This document shows, piece by piece, positions 1 through 5,813 of a DNA stretch of 8,824 nt. Where the stretch lies: the NCBI GenBank assembly GCA_012798365.1, contig JAAZNH010000307.1, positions 1-8,824 of the forward strand. The letters run 5' to 3'. The translations under genes and the position numbers were made by a program. Under the pieces are notes generated by a model. It worked only from the letters and a program-made list of their open reading frames with translations, had not been told where the DNA came from and searched no databases. The stretch is from Methanomicrobiales archaeon. GTDB taxonomy: Archaea; Halobacteriota; Methanomicrobia; Methanomicrobiales; Methanospirillaceae. Each line of letters starts with the position of its first letter. The first letter of the stretch is position 1.

Positions 1-1107
1 CCCCTGATAAAAGCGATCCTCTGTGATGATCCACGGATTTTCCGGTTCCTGCTGGAGCGCGGTGCGGATGTCAATCTTTCCACGATAAACGGGTATAGTC
101 CCCTTACCTTTGCCTGCCTCCAGAATAATTTCGAATATGTGAGAAATATCCTTGCCTATCCCGTCGATATCTCCCGCAAAACCGAGGAGGGCTGGACCCC
201 CCTCCTGGTTGCGTCCACCAACTCCTCGGTCTTCTATGACAACATGGATCACGAGTTTTTCAAAAAACTCATCGAAATTGTGTACAAATACTCCAAGTAC
301 CACCCGGATTATAATCCTGTCAGGATCGTTTCGCTCCTCCTGAAATCCGGGGCCGATCCCAACGAATCCAACATGTTTGGCACAACCCCGCTGATGGCGG
401 CTGCAAGCATGGCAAATTACGAGATCGTGCAGGAGCTCCTGAACCACCGGTCGGCAATTGACCTGAGGGACACGGAAGGAAAAACCGCCCTTACGTATGC
501 AGTTATCTCGACGATCGAAGAACTGATCGACAGTCTCATCCACCTGCGCCTGGTGAGTTCCACGGTCAAACTCACCGATTTCCTGACGCCGGCTATGCTG
601 GCCCGGCTCAAACCCCAGTTTGAGCCCCAGAAGGAGCTGTGTGTCAGCTGCCTTCTCACAAGCGGGGCAGATATCAGGATAAAGGATAAGAAGGGAATCT
701 CCATCCTCACCCATGCAGCCCGGACCGGAAACCTTGCTGTGGTTAAAAATCTCGTGGATCATAATGCTGATGTGCATGACAAATCCCCCCGGGGGATCAC
801 GGCGCTGTATGCGGCTGCGATCAATGGCCACACTGACATCGCGGAATATCTCATCAACCAGGGCGCTGAAATTGATGTGCGGCTGAATGATGGCGAAACC
901 CCGCTGATGGCTGCAGTCTGGAACGGCCAGGTCGATATGGTTGAACTGCTCATAAAAAGGGGTGCGAATGTGCATGCCCGGAAAGTCACCCCCTACAAAC
1001 CTTCCGGTGAATCGAGTCTTGTCTGGGCAGTCCACCGGCACCGCAACGAGAAGAGCGAAAACTACGATATTATCTTCCAGATGCTGGCTGATGCCGGAGC
1101 TGAATAA
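1..1107 (+). CDS. Ankyrin-repeat protein, 5' end outside the window
   Basis: The reading frame is open from the first base, so the gene begins upstream; 368 C-terminal residues are visible. Ankyrin repeats show as recurring G-x-TPL-x-AA turns and 'LL-x-x-GAD/N-V' helix ends. Counting from the first visible codon, the turn glycines fall at residues 31, 64, 127, 160, 232, 265, 298 and 336. Four of these intervals are exactly 33 residues. Two are longer by 30 and 39 residues (64-127 and 160-232), so two repeats carry insertions, rich in aromatic/charged and in Leu residues respectively. The protein ends within a half repeat (LADAGAE). Ankyrin arrays bind proteins; no enzymatic domain is visible, but the N-terminus is unseen. 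A strong terminator follows, which separates it from the sensor kinase. The partner and role are unknown. Confidence 0.93.
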   Translation, partial: PLIKAILCDDPRIFRFLLERGADVNLSTINGYSPLTFACLQNNFEYVRNILAYPVDISRKTEEGWTPLLVASTNSSVFYDNMDHEFFKKLIEIVYKYSKYHPDYNPVRIVSLLLKSGADPNESNMFGTTPLMAAASMANYEIVQELLNHRSAIDLRDTEGKTALTYAVISTIEELIDSLIHLRLVSSTVKLTDFLTPAMLARLKPQFEPQKELCVSCLLTSGADIRIKDKKGISILTHAARTGNLAVVKNLVDHNADVHDKSPRGITALYAAAINGHTDIAEYLINQGAEIDVRLNDGETPLMAAVWNGQVDMVELLIKRGANVHARKVTPYKPSGESSLVWAVHRHRNEKSENYDIIFQMLADAGAE

Positions 1108-1125
1108 TCCTGACCGTGCTGGTTT

Positions 1126-1147
1126 TCCGGCCTGGCCGGAGTTTTTT
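1126..1147 (+). terminator. Hairpin plus T6 terminator after the ankyrin gene
   Basis: TCCGGCC (1126-1132) and GGCCGGA (1134-1140) are perfect inverted arms around one base, so a 6-bp GC stem with a 3-base loop can form. A run of six T follows (1142-1147). It starts 19 bases after the ankyrin stop codon and ends 28 bases before the kinase start. It looks like a classic intrinsic terminator; in archaea the T-run alone is often enough. Confidence 0.6.
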
Positions 1148-1175
1148 CCTCGTTTATGGCGGTGTGATCTGAATC

Positions 1176-3329
1176 ATGGGAAAACCGGATGCAGCAATCC
1201 CACAGCGCCATTCCTTTTCACGGTACCTCCTGCTCTGCATGATGGTGCTTGTCCTCTGCGTTGTCGGTTTTCTGACCGTCAATGATTACCTCTACACCAA
1301 GCAGAATTTTAATCATGAGGAGTACCTGCTCCAGGTCCAGACCGAGCAGAATATCGAACAGGCCATCCGTCTCAAGGATGCGATCTGGAATACCTATGAT
1401 TCCAGCCTGAACGACCTGATGCGCCAGGGACTTGTCCAGGTCGCAGCCGAGTATGAACATGCCGGCCGGGATCCTGCCCGGATGGACCTCGTCCAGTTAA
1501 AGAAGCAGATTGGGGAAGATTTTGATATCTACATCATCGATGAAAATGGTGTTATCGTGTATACCACGTACGCCCCCGAGCTTGGCATGGATTTTACGAC
1601 AATCCCCTCCTTTTACCGGTACCTTTCCAAAATACGCAATGCGGAAGGCTTTTATCCGGACCGGATTGTGAATGAGCTCAAAGGCGAGGGGAAGTTCCGG
1701 AAGTACGCATACCAGCCCACACCGGATCACCGGTATATTCTCGAACTTGGTCTCATCGGCCAGTCATTTGAGAATGTGAATGAAAAGGTGGAAGTGAATG
1801 ATAATATCGATTCGATAATCGCGGTTAATCCCTATGTTGAACGATACCGGGTTTTCAACTCGCTGGGGCGGCTGAGTGAAGATAACAGCCTGCCGGAACC
1901 CGCCGTACAGGAACACCTGAAAAAGGTGAGCCAGACCCGGTCAAATCTCGAGGTTGTGGATGCAGACAAGGGGATAACCACGCGGTACCTGTTCCTTGAC
2001 CTGGTCGACGAAACCTATGGCTCCGACCCGAGCCGGATCATCGAAATCACCTACAGCCAGAAACTGATCCAGGAAAGCCTCAACGCCCTGCTGCTCTTCC
2101 ACCTGGTAACCGGAGCCGCAGCTATCATTTTCGGGTGCATAATCGCGTTCTTCCTGTCGCGGTGGATCAACCGCCCGGTCCAGGAGATAGTATCCGATAT
2201 CGAGATCATCTCTAAGGGCAATCTTGAGCACCGGATCCGTCCCACGGAGAACCGTGAATTTGCGATCCTTGAGACCAGTATCAATTCGATGGTGGACTCC
2301 CTCCGGCAGGGTGTCCAGCAGATGAAGGATGAGGAGATCTTCAAAAAGGAGATGATCGATCAGCTGCCCGTCGGTGTCTTCCTCAAACGGGTGGACAATG
2401 GCCGGTATATTTTCTGGAACAAGACAAACGAGATACTCTTCCACATGCGGGCTGCTGATATTGTCGGGAAAACCGATCGCGAGATATTCCCCCCCGGTAT
2501 TGTGGCAGCCATTGAAAAAGAAGACTCCCGTATCATCAGTAATCCCCATGAAGTGATCAGCAAAATCGAGGATTTCCGGTCCCCGGGCGGGGGTGTCCTT
2601 CACTCCCTGACCGTCCCGATTCTTGACTCAACCGGGAAACTGCAGTACATTCTTGGTATCTGCCAGGATGTCAGCCACGAGAATATCAACCTGAAGATGG
2701 ACCTGCTCTTCAGCCTTACCCGCCACGATATCCTGGATAACCTGTCGGTAATTATGAATCACCTGGAGAGGGCCCAGCTGATCAAGAGCCATGAGGCGAT
2801 GGATACGTTCTTTGAAAAGACGCTGGGATCCGTTTCATCAATCCGGAACCAGATATCGTCCATGCGGGCGCTCCAGGACCGGGGTCTCGTAACGCCGGCC
2901 TGGCAATCGGTCGAGAGAGCGATTGATGATGCACGTTCGCTCCTTTCCGGGCCCCCCCCCGATATCCAGATGGAAGTGGAAGGAATTGAGATCAATGCAG
3001 ATCCGCTTCTTCCCCGAATCTTCTCCATACTCCTTGAGAACTCCCTTAAGTCCGGGAGCAGGCCCGCCTCTTTCATCCGGGTATCCGCGCGTGAAAGCGG
3101 GGGGATCCTGCATATCATCTACCAGGATGACAGCATGGGTATTCCTGAAGATGAGAAGGAATCCATTTTCGGTTCTGCCTACGATGGGAACTCGGTGCGC
3201 GGGCTCTTCCTGATACGCGAGCTTCTCGCGTTTACCGGTATCAATATCCGCGAGATCGGCGTTTACGGGAAAGGAACCATTTTTGACATTCATGTTCCGG
3301 CAGGTAAGTTCCGGAGAAAAACCCGGTAA
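1176..3329 (+). CDS. Membrane sensor histidine kinase (Cache-like, HAMP, PAS, HisKA/HATPase) with degenerate ATP pocket
   Basis: 717 residues. TM1 is at about 16-36, the extracytoplasmic sensor at about 38-303 (a Cache-like 'DIYIIDENGVIVYTT' stretch is visible), TM2 at about 304-327, HAMP at about 328-385 and PAS at about 390-505. The kinase core follows: H-box His517 in 'LTRHDILDNL', N-box Asn622 in 'LLENSLKSG', Asp651 of the G1 box, an F-box 'ESIFGSAY', and a G2 region 'SVRGLFLIRELL'. This is the RHDI-type kinase layout common in methanogens. In the family as I know it, G1 reads DDGxGIP and G2 reads GLGLFL; here the first glycine of each is Ser653 and Val674, so catalysis may be weak or absent. 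The ATG is chosen because GGCGGTG (1158-1164) lies 11 bases upstream. No receiver domain or response regulator is in the window. The ligand is unknown. Confidence 0.9.
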   Translation: MGKPDAAIPQRHSFSRYLLLCMMVLVLCVVGFLTVNDYLYTKQNFNHEEYLLQVQTEQNIEQAIRLKDAIWNTYDSSLNDLMRQGLVQVAAEYEHAGRDPARMDLVQLKKQIGEDFDIYIIDENGVIVYTTYAPELGMDFTTIPSFYRYLSKIRNAEGFYPDRIVNELKGEGKFRKYAYQPTPDHRYILELGLIGQSFENVNEKVEVNDNIDSIIAVNPYVERYRVFNSLGRLSEDNSLPEPAVQEHLKKVSQTRSNLEVVDADKGITTRYLFLDLVDETYGSDPSRIIEITYSQKLIQESLNALLLFHLVTGAAAIIFGCIIAFFLSRWINRPVQEIVSDIEIISKGNLEHRIRPTENREFAILETSINSMVDSLRQGVQQMKDEEIFKKEMIDQLPVGVFLKRVDNGRYIFWNKTNEILFHMRAADIVGKTDREIFPPGIVAAIEKEDSRIISNPHEVISKIEDFRSPGGGVLHSLTVPILDSTGKLQYILGICQDVSHENINLKMDLLFSLTRHDILDNLSVIMNHLERAQLIKSHEAMDTFFEKTLGSVSSIRNQISSMRALQDRGLVTPAWQSVERAIDDARSLLSGPPPDIQMEVEGIEINADPLLPRIFSILLENSLKSGSRPASFIRVSARESGGILHIIYQDDSMGIPEDEKESIFGSAYDGNSVRGLFLIRELLAFTGINIREIGVYGKGTIFDIHVPAGKFRRKTR

Positions 3330-3376
3330 TTGTTCGGTTTTGGGTAATCCATGAATCGCTAAAAGCCCGAATGTGT

Positions 3377-3406
3377 TTCCTTCTCCGCACGAAAGGAAGT
3401 TTTTTT
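3377..3406 (+). terminator. Candidate terminator of the sensor kinase gene
   Basis: TTCC and TTC (3377-3383) pair with GAA and GGAA (3391-3393, 3395-3398) with one bulged A, around a 7-base loop. Seven T follow at 3400-3406. It lies about 50 bases after the kinase stop codon. The stem is AU-rich and weak; the T7 run is the stronger evidence. Confidence 0.4.
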
Positions 3407-3537
3407 GTCTGATTCTCCCGCCGCGCCGCTCCTGTACGGCCGGAGGGCTGCTGAAATTGTTCCCCCTAAGCCGGAAGATTTGTGGATCCCCTCCATTGGA
3501 GAATCCCCGTGACAGGGAGAAGCCGGAACCGTGCGGG

Positions 3538-3560
3538 ATTGCCATGCAGGATCCGGCAAT
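3538..3560. repeat. Inverted repeat upstream of the Phr-like regulator
   Basis: ATTGCC (3538-3543) and GGCAAT (3555-3560) are perfect 6-base arms around an 11-base spacer that itself contains the palindrome GGATCC. The hexamer ATGCAG also occurs twice here (3544-3549 and 3559-3564). It is about 115 bases upstream of the regulator start, far for an archaeal core-promoter operator, so a regulatory role is only a guess. Confidence 0.25.
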
Positions 3561-3675
3561 GCAGTAAAAAAACCCTGGTTGTTATCTGGCTAAAAACCGT
3601 CGTCAGGGCCGGGTTTTCCCTGCCCCTCCCTGAGATAAACACTCTAATAGTCGCTGATACTAACATACTGTAAAC

Positions 3676-4302
3676 ATGCAAGATGTTGTCGAGGCCGCCC
3701 GCCTGCTTGATATCCTCGGGAACCGGAACCGCAGGCGGATTATTGAACTCCTGCGCCAGAAGCCCTGTTTTGTGACGGAGATATCCGACACCCTGATGCT
3801 CTCGCCAAAAGCAGTCATCGACCATCTCCAGATGATGGAGCGCGAAACCATCCTCTCATGCCAGATGGATGAGCGGCGGCGAAAATACTACTACCTTGCC
3901 CACGATATCCTCATTGATGTGAGCCTTAAGGAGATCCGGACGATCAGTGCCGTGACTCCGGACGATGATGAAGAGAACGAACGGCTGAAACGCTCGGTTG
4001 CCATGCTTGGCAGGATGATTAAAGCGCATGATGCCATCCTCACTAACCTTGAACAGATCAACCATGATATCGATATCAAGATCCATGACCTTGCCCAGAA
4101 CCATAAGGATTTATTCAGAAGCGATCGAGAGATTACCATACTAATCGCATTGTCTCACGAGTCCCTGACCCTGCCCGAACTGGCTGAAGTGACCGACATC
4201 CCCCCGGATGGTCTGACGGATATCCTGAAACGGTTCGAGCGCAGGGGGCTTGTGAAACGGGAAAAAGAACGGTTTACGCTCAGAGGTGTCCATGCAGAAT
4301 AA
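3676..4302 (+). CDS. Two-headed winged-helix repressor, Phr/ArsR-like heat-shock regulator
   Basis: 208 residues. The N-terminal winged helix (about 8-75) has 'LLDILGNRNRRRIIELL', helix 2 'CFVTEISDTL' (31-40), recognition helix 'SPKAVIDHL' (43-51), and an Arg-rich wing ending 'RRRKYYYL' (68-74). This closely resembles the N-terminus of Pyrococcus Phr, the archaeal heat-shock repressor, as I recall it. A charged helical segment (about 98-145) follows, probably a coiled-coil dimerisation region. A second winged helix sits at about 148-206 ('LPELAEVTDI', 'LKRFERRGLVKR', 'RFTL'). The gene overlaps the Hsp20-type gene by 11 bases, so the pair is co-translated. By analogy with Phr it would repress its own operon and release it on heat stress. 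The DNA target is not known. No Shine-Dalgarno sequence precedes the start, and the first ATG preserves the whole N-terminal helix. Confidence 0.87.
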   Translation: MQDVVEAARLLDILGNRNRRRIIELLRQKPCFVTEISDTLMLSPKAVIDHLQMMERETILSCQMDERRRKYYYLAHDILIDVSLKEIRTISAVTPDDDEENERLKRSVAMLGRMIKAHDAILTNLEQINHDIDIKIHDLAQNHKDLFRSDREITILIALSHESLTLPELAEVTDIPPDGLTDILKRFERRGLVKREKERFTLRGVHAE

Positions 4303-4711
4303 CCCGAATGGTCCCTACGATGATGTGTTCAATAATCTGGCAAAGATTGTTGAGGATATTGTGAAGAATATGCCCGAGAGCCAGCAGGCCCGGGTGATCG
4401 GGTATACGATCATCACCCGCCATACCGTGGATGGCGACCCGGAGATCTTCCACGCAGGTCCCCCGTCTGATGACGGGGAAGTTCCCTACGAGATTGTCGA
4501 GACCGATGATGAACTGTTCATCACTGCTGATCTCCCGGCGGACCCGAAGAATGCGCCCGTTGCCGAGATCGAACCCGATCAGGTCCGGATTTGTGTTGAT
4601 GACCGGGTGACAACCATCATGCTCCCCCACCCTATTGACCGCATCCACAGTTACTACCGGGTCCACCGGGGGGTCATGGATATTTCCCTGCGGAAAGTAA
4701 GGATCGAATAA
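4292..4711 (+). CDS. Hsp20/alpha-crystallin family small heat-shock protein
   Basis: 139 residues. The C-terminal part (about 66-137) has the alpha-crystallin pattern: 'YEIVETDDELFITADLP', then a strand 'QVRICVDD', then 'YRVHRGVMDISLRK', which matches the family's A-x-x-x-G-V/L-hydrophobic signature near the end. The N-terminal 65 residues are acidic/polar and would be the variable arm. The protein stops right after the domain, so the usual C-terminal I-x-I oligomerisation tail is absent; GvpH-like gas-vesicle-associated proteins are an alternative, but no gvp gene is near. The start is the ATG at 4292, preceded by GAGGTG (4283-4288); an in-frame GTG at 4286 overlaps that site and is less likely. 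It overlaps the regulator by 11 bases, implying translational coupling. Expected role: ATP-independent holdase in the cytoplasm. Confidence 0.82.
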   Translation: MQNNPNGPYDDVFNNLAKIVEDIVKNMPESQQARVIGYTIITRHTVDGDPEIFHAGPPSDDGEVPYEIVETDDELFITADLPADPKNAPVAEIEPDQVRICVDDRVTTIMLPHPIDRIHSYYRVHRGVMDISLRKVRIE

Positions 4712-4727
4712 CCCCCTTTTTTCTCAC
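4712..4727 (+). terminator. Oligo-T terminator of the regulator-Hsp20 operon
   Basis: C5 followed by T6 (4717-4722) starts directly after the Hsp20 stop codon and runs into a pyrimidine-rich stretch. There is no clear hairpin, which fits the archaeal T-run type. A second T6 at 4841-4846 in the same gap could be a backup. Confidence 0.45.
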
Positions 4728-4868
4728 CTTGTATTGCTTTCACTGCATTCTCCCATTTTGCATCCTTTGTCTCATCACAACCCCCGGCTCCTCACCGTTT
4801 CACTCATCTGCACTATTTTCTCCATCGTTCGGCGTGGTAATTTTTTCCTTATGTCCTCTGGTTCCCTG

Positions 4869-4882
4869 TTTTCCCGGGAAAA
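4869..4882. repeat. Perfect 14-bp palindrome upstream of the pilin promoter
   Basis: Fourteen bases read identically on both strands: T4 C3 G3 A4. There is no loop, so it suits a dimeric DNA-binding protein better than an RNA hairpin. It lies about 40 bases upstream of the AT-rich TATA candidate, where an archaeal activator site would be. A random palindrome of this size is expected roughly once per 16 kb, so chance is not excluded. Confidence 0.35.
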
Positions 4883-4920
4883 GTATTGGATAATTCAGAT
4901 GATGCAATAATCACGACCTG

Positions 4921-4947
4921 ATTTAATTATTAATGTAAAAATGTAAA
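4921..4947 (+). promoter_or_regulatory. Probable promoter of the pilin-like gene with tandem octamer
   Basis: ATTTAATTATT (4921-4931) is a good archaeal TATA candidate and forms a palindrome TTAAT-T-ATTAA (4923-4933). Directly after it, AATGTAAA occurs twice in perfect tandem (4932-4947). Initiation about 25 bases downstream of the TATA would be near 4950, giving a leader of about a dozen bases to the ATG at 4963. This is the most AT-rich stretch of the window. Confidence 0.45.
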
Positions 4948-4962
4948 TTGCAAAAATTTATT

Positions 4963-5556
4963 ATGTATTTAATAAATGTACAGTTATTGACTATCAATGC
5001 GGAATCGTCCCAGTCCCCGGTGGTTGGAACCATCCTCCTGATCCTCCTCGTGGTAATCCTTGCCCTGGTAGTCCTGGCTATGATCTGGCTGCTTCCTGCG
5101 ATGTATGATCCGGACTATGTTCCAACAATCTTCGAGATACAAAGCATCAAGCATACCAATGATCATGGTATGATGACCTATGAAAGTTACGTGGTTTTAA
5201 AAAATATTGGCAACCGGGCATATGATAACCGGTATCTTTGCGTGAAGACCTACCGGAACAAGGACCCCCTCCCATTCCTCATTCCCACGTTGAATGCAGA
5301 CGGGCTCATCAACCCCGGCATGCACCCCCCCGGAATCGCTAGTATCGGGGGTTTTGGCACAAAGAATTTCATGTGGAATCCGGGGGCGACACTGTTTATT
5401 GACTATAACGACCGGACCTTTCACCCAAAAGATGTCATGACAATTGAAGTGTATAACCGGACGACCAACCGGATCATTTCACGGGATACGTGGCCGCACA
5501 CAGAAGGCAATTCAAAAAAATGGATGGATTTGGTATTCAGTCATCGAGGCGCTTGA
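4963..5556 (+). CDS. Archaeal type IV pilin-like secreted protein
   Basis: 197 residues. A short leader ends in 'SSQSPVVGTILLILLVVIL', the SPVVG-plus-hydrophobic-helix signature of the archaeal type IV pilin N-terminal family; the helix covers about 20-45. These proteins are cut by a prepilin peptidase just before the helix and assembled or anchored through it. The rest is a beta-rich extracellular domain without catalytic motifs, with one N-glycosylation sequon (NRT) near the C-terminus. The start is uncertain: ATG 4963, TTG 4948 or TTG 4987 are in frame, none with a Shine-Dalgarno sequence, and a stop at 4936 limits extension. With ATG 4963 the leader lacks the usual basic residues; TTG 4948 would add one Lys. 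It is a lone gene with its own promoter. Its 3' end overlaps the opposing rubredoxin gene by 20 bases. Confidence 0.78.
   Translation: MYLINVQLLTINAESSQSPVVGTILLILLVVILALVVLAMIWLLPAMYDPDYVPTIFEIQSIKHTNDHGMMTYESYVVLKNIGNRAYDNRYLCVKTYRNKDPLPFLIPTLNADGLINPGMHPPGIASIGGFGTKNFMWNPGATLFIDYNDRTFHPKDVMTIEVYNRTTNRIISRDTWPHTEGNSKKWMDLVFSHRGA
5514..5520 (-). terminator. T7 terminator of the rubredoxin transcript, inside the pilin gene
   Basis: On the minus strand a run of seven T begins 17 bases after the rubredoxin stop codon. On the plus strand the same bases encode Lys-Lys near the pilin C-terminus. An archaeal oligo-T terminator is plausible; there is no clear stem. Confidence 0.45.
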
Positions 5557-5728
5557 AAACGCCTTTCTTGCACTTGAGGATCTTGCATTCCGGGCAGCGC
5601 CACGTATCCGGCACTTTCTCCCAGGGAGTTCCGGCAGGTACACCATTTTTCGGGTCACCTTTTGCCGGATCATAGATCCAGTGGCATTCAAGACAGACCC
5701 AGCGTGCTTCCTTCTCACCAGTTGGCAA
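5537..5728 (-). CDS. Small rubredoxin with altered iron knuckles
   Basis: 63 residues, a normal rubredoxin length. Four iron ligands are visible: Cys12 and Cys15 (CLEC) and Cys45 and Cys48 (CPEC). The diagnostic 'WIYDPAKGDPKNGV', 'PAGTPWEKVPDTW' lies between them. Both glycines that normally follow each pair (CxxCG) are replaced, by His16 and Lys49. The tail carries an extra Cys53 and is basic. Rubredoxins carry single electrons in the cytoplasm, often for oxygen or peroxide detoxification in anaerobes. The TTG start at 5728 is chosen because AGGAG lies 9 bases upstream and the frame gives exactly the conserved fold. A frame extended to a TTG at 5884 would add 52 unrelated residues and overlap the DUF99 gene by 71 bases. 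It lies 85 bases after DUF99, possibly in one transcript. Confidence 0.85.
   Translation of the reverse strand: MPTGEKEARWVCLECHWIYDPAKGDPKNGVPAGTPWEKVPDTWRCPECKILKCKKGVFKRLDD
5547..5569 (+). terminator. Candidate terminator spanning the pilin stop codon
   Basis: AGGCG (5547-5551) pairs with CGCCT (5560-5564) around an 8-base loop that contains the pilin stop codon, and TTCTT follows. The T-tract is interrupted, so this is weaker than the other terminators. It sits within the 3' end of the convergent rubredoxin gene. Confidence 0.3.
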
Positions 5729-5737
5729 TTTGTTCAG

Positions 5738-5742
5738 CTCCT
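5738..5742 (-). promoter_or_regulatory. Ribosome binding site that fixes the rubredoxin start
   Basis: AGGAG on the minus strand lies 9 bases before the TTG at 5728. It is the only good Shine-Dalgarno match near the rubredoxin domain and supports a short 63-residue protein instead of an N-terminally extended one. Confidence 0.6.
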
Positions 5743-5813
5743 GATTGGTTTGTATCAGTGTGGTTATTGTCCGGGGGATATGAAACCTTTTCTCGTGACA
5801 TAGGCACAAACGG

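Larger units (their letters stand above)
3330..3675. other. 346-base intergenic region, kinase to regulator
   Basis: No convincing gene is seen here. A plus-strand frame of 64 codons (3373-3567) is compositionally odd, rich in Pro/Arg/Cys, without a ribosome site, and resembles nothing I know. The region holds a candidate terminator (3377-3406) and an ATTGCC/GGCAAT inverted repeat (3538-3560). A modestly AT-rich stretch with 'gagataaac' (3632-3640) and 'ctaatag' (3644-3650) sits at the distance expected of a core promoter for the regulator at 3676. No Shine-Dalgarno sequence precedes that ATG, so a leaderless or very short-leader mRNA is likely. The TATA assignment is weak. Confidence 0.5.

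Noticed and set aside
962..1285. 107-codon plus-strand frame bridging ankyrin and kinase genes
   Set aside because: Overlaps both real genes out of frame and crosses a strong terminator.
1941..2603. 220-codon minus-strand frame
   Set aside because: Fully antisense to the TM2-HAMP-PAS region of the kinase; no domain seen.
3491..3501. Palindrome CTCCA-T-TGGAG in the gap before the regulator
   Set aside because: Five-base arms are common by chance and it lies about 175 bases from the start codon, too far for a core-promoter operator.
2838..3545. 235-codon minus-strand frame across the kinase 3' end
   Set aside because: Antisense to the strongly supported kinase ATPase domain, no recognisable motif; a shadow of the GC-rich codon pattern.
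3373..3567. 64-codon plus-strand frame in the kinase-regulator gap
   Set aside because: No ribosome site, odd composition, spans the candidate terminator and an inverted repeat; not supported as a gene.
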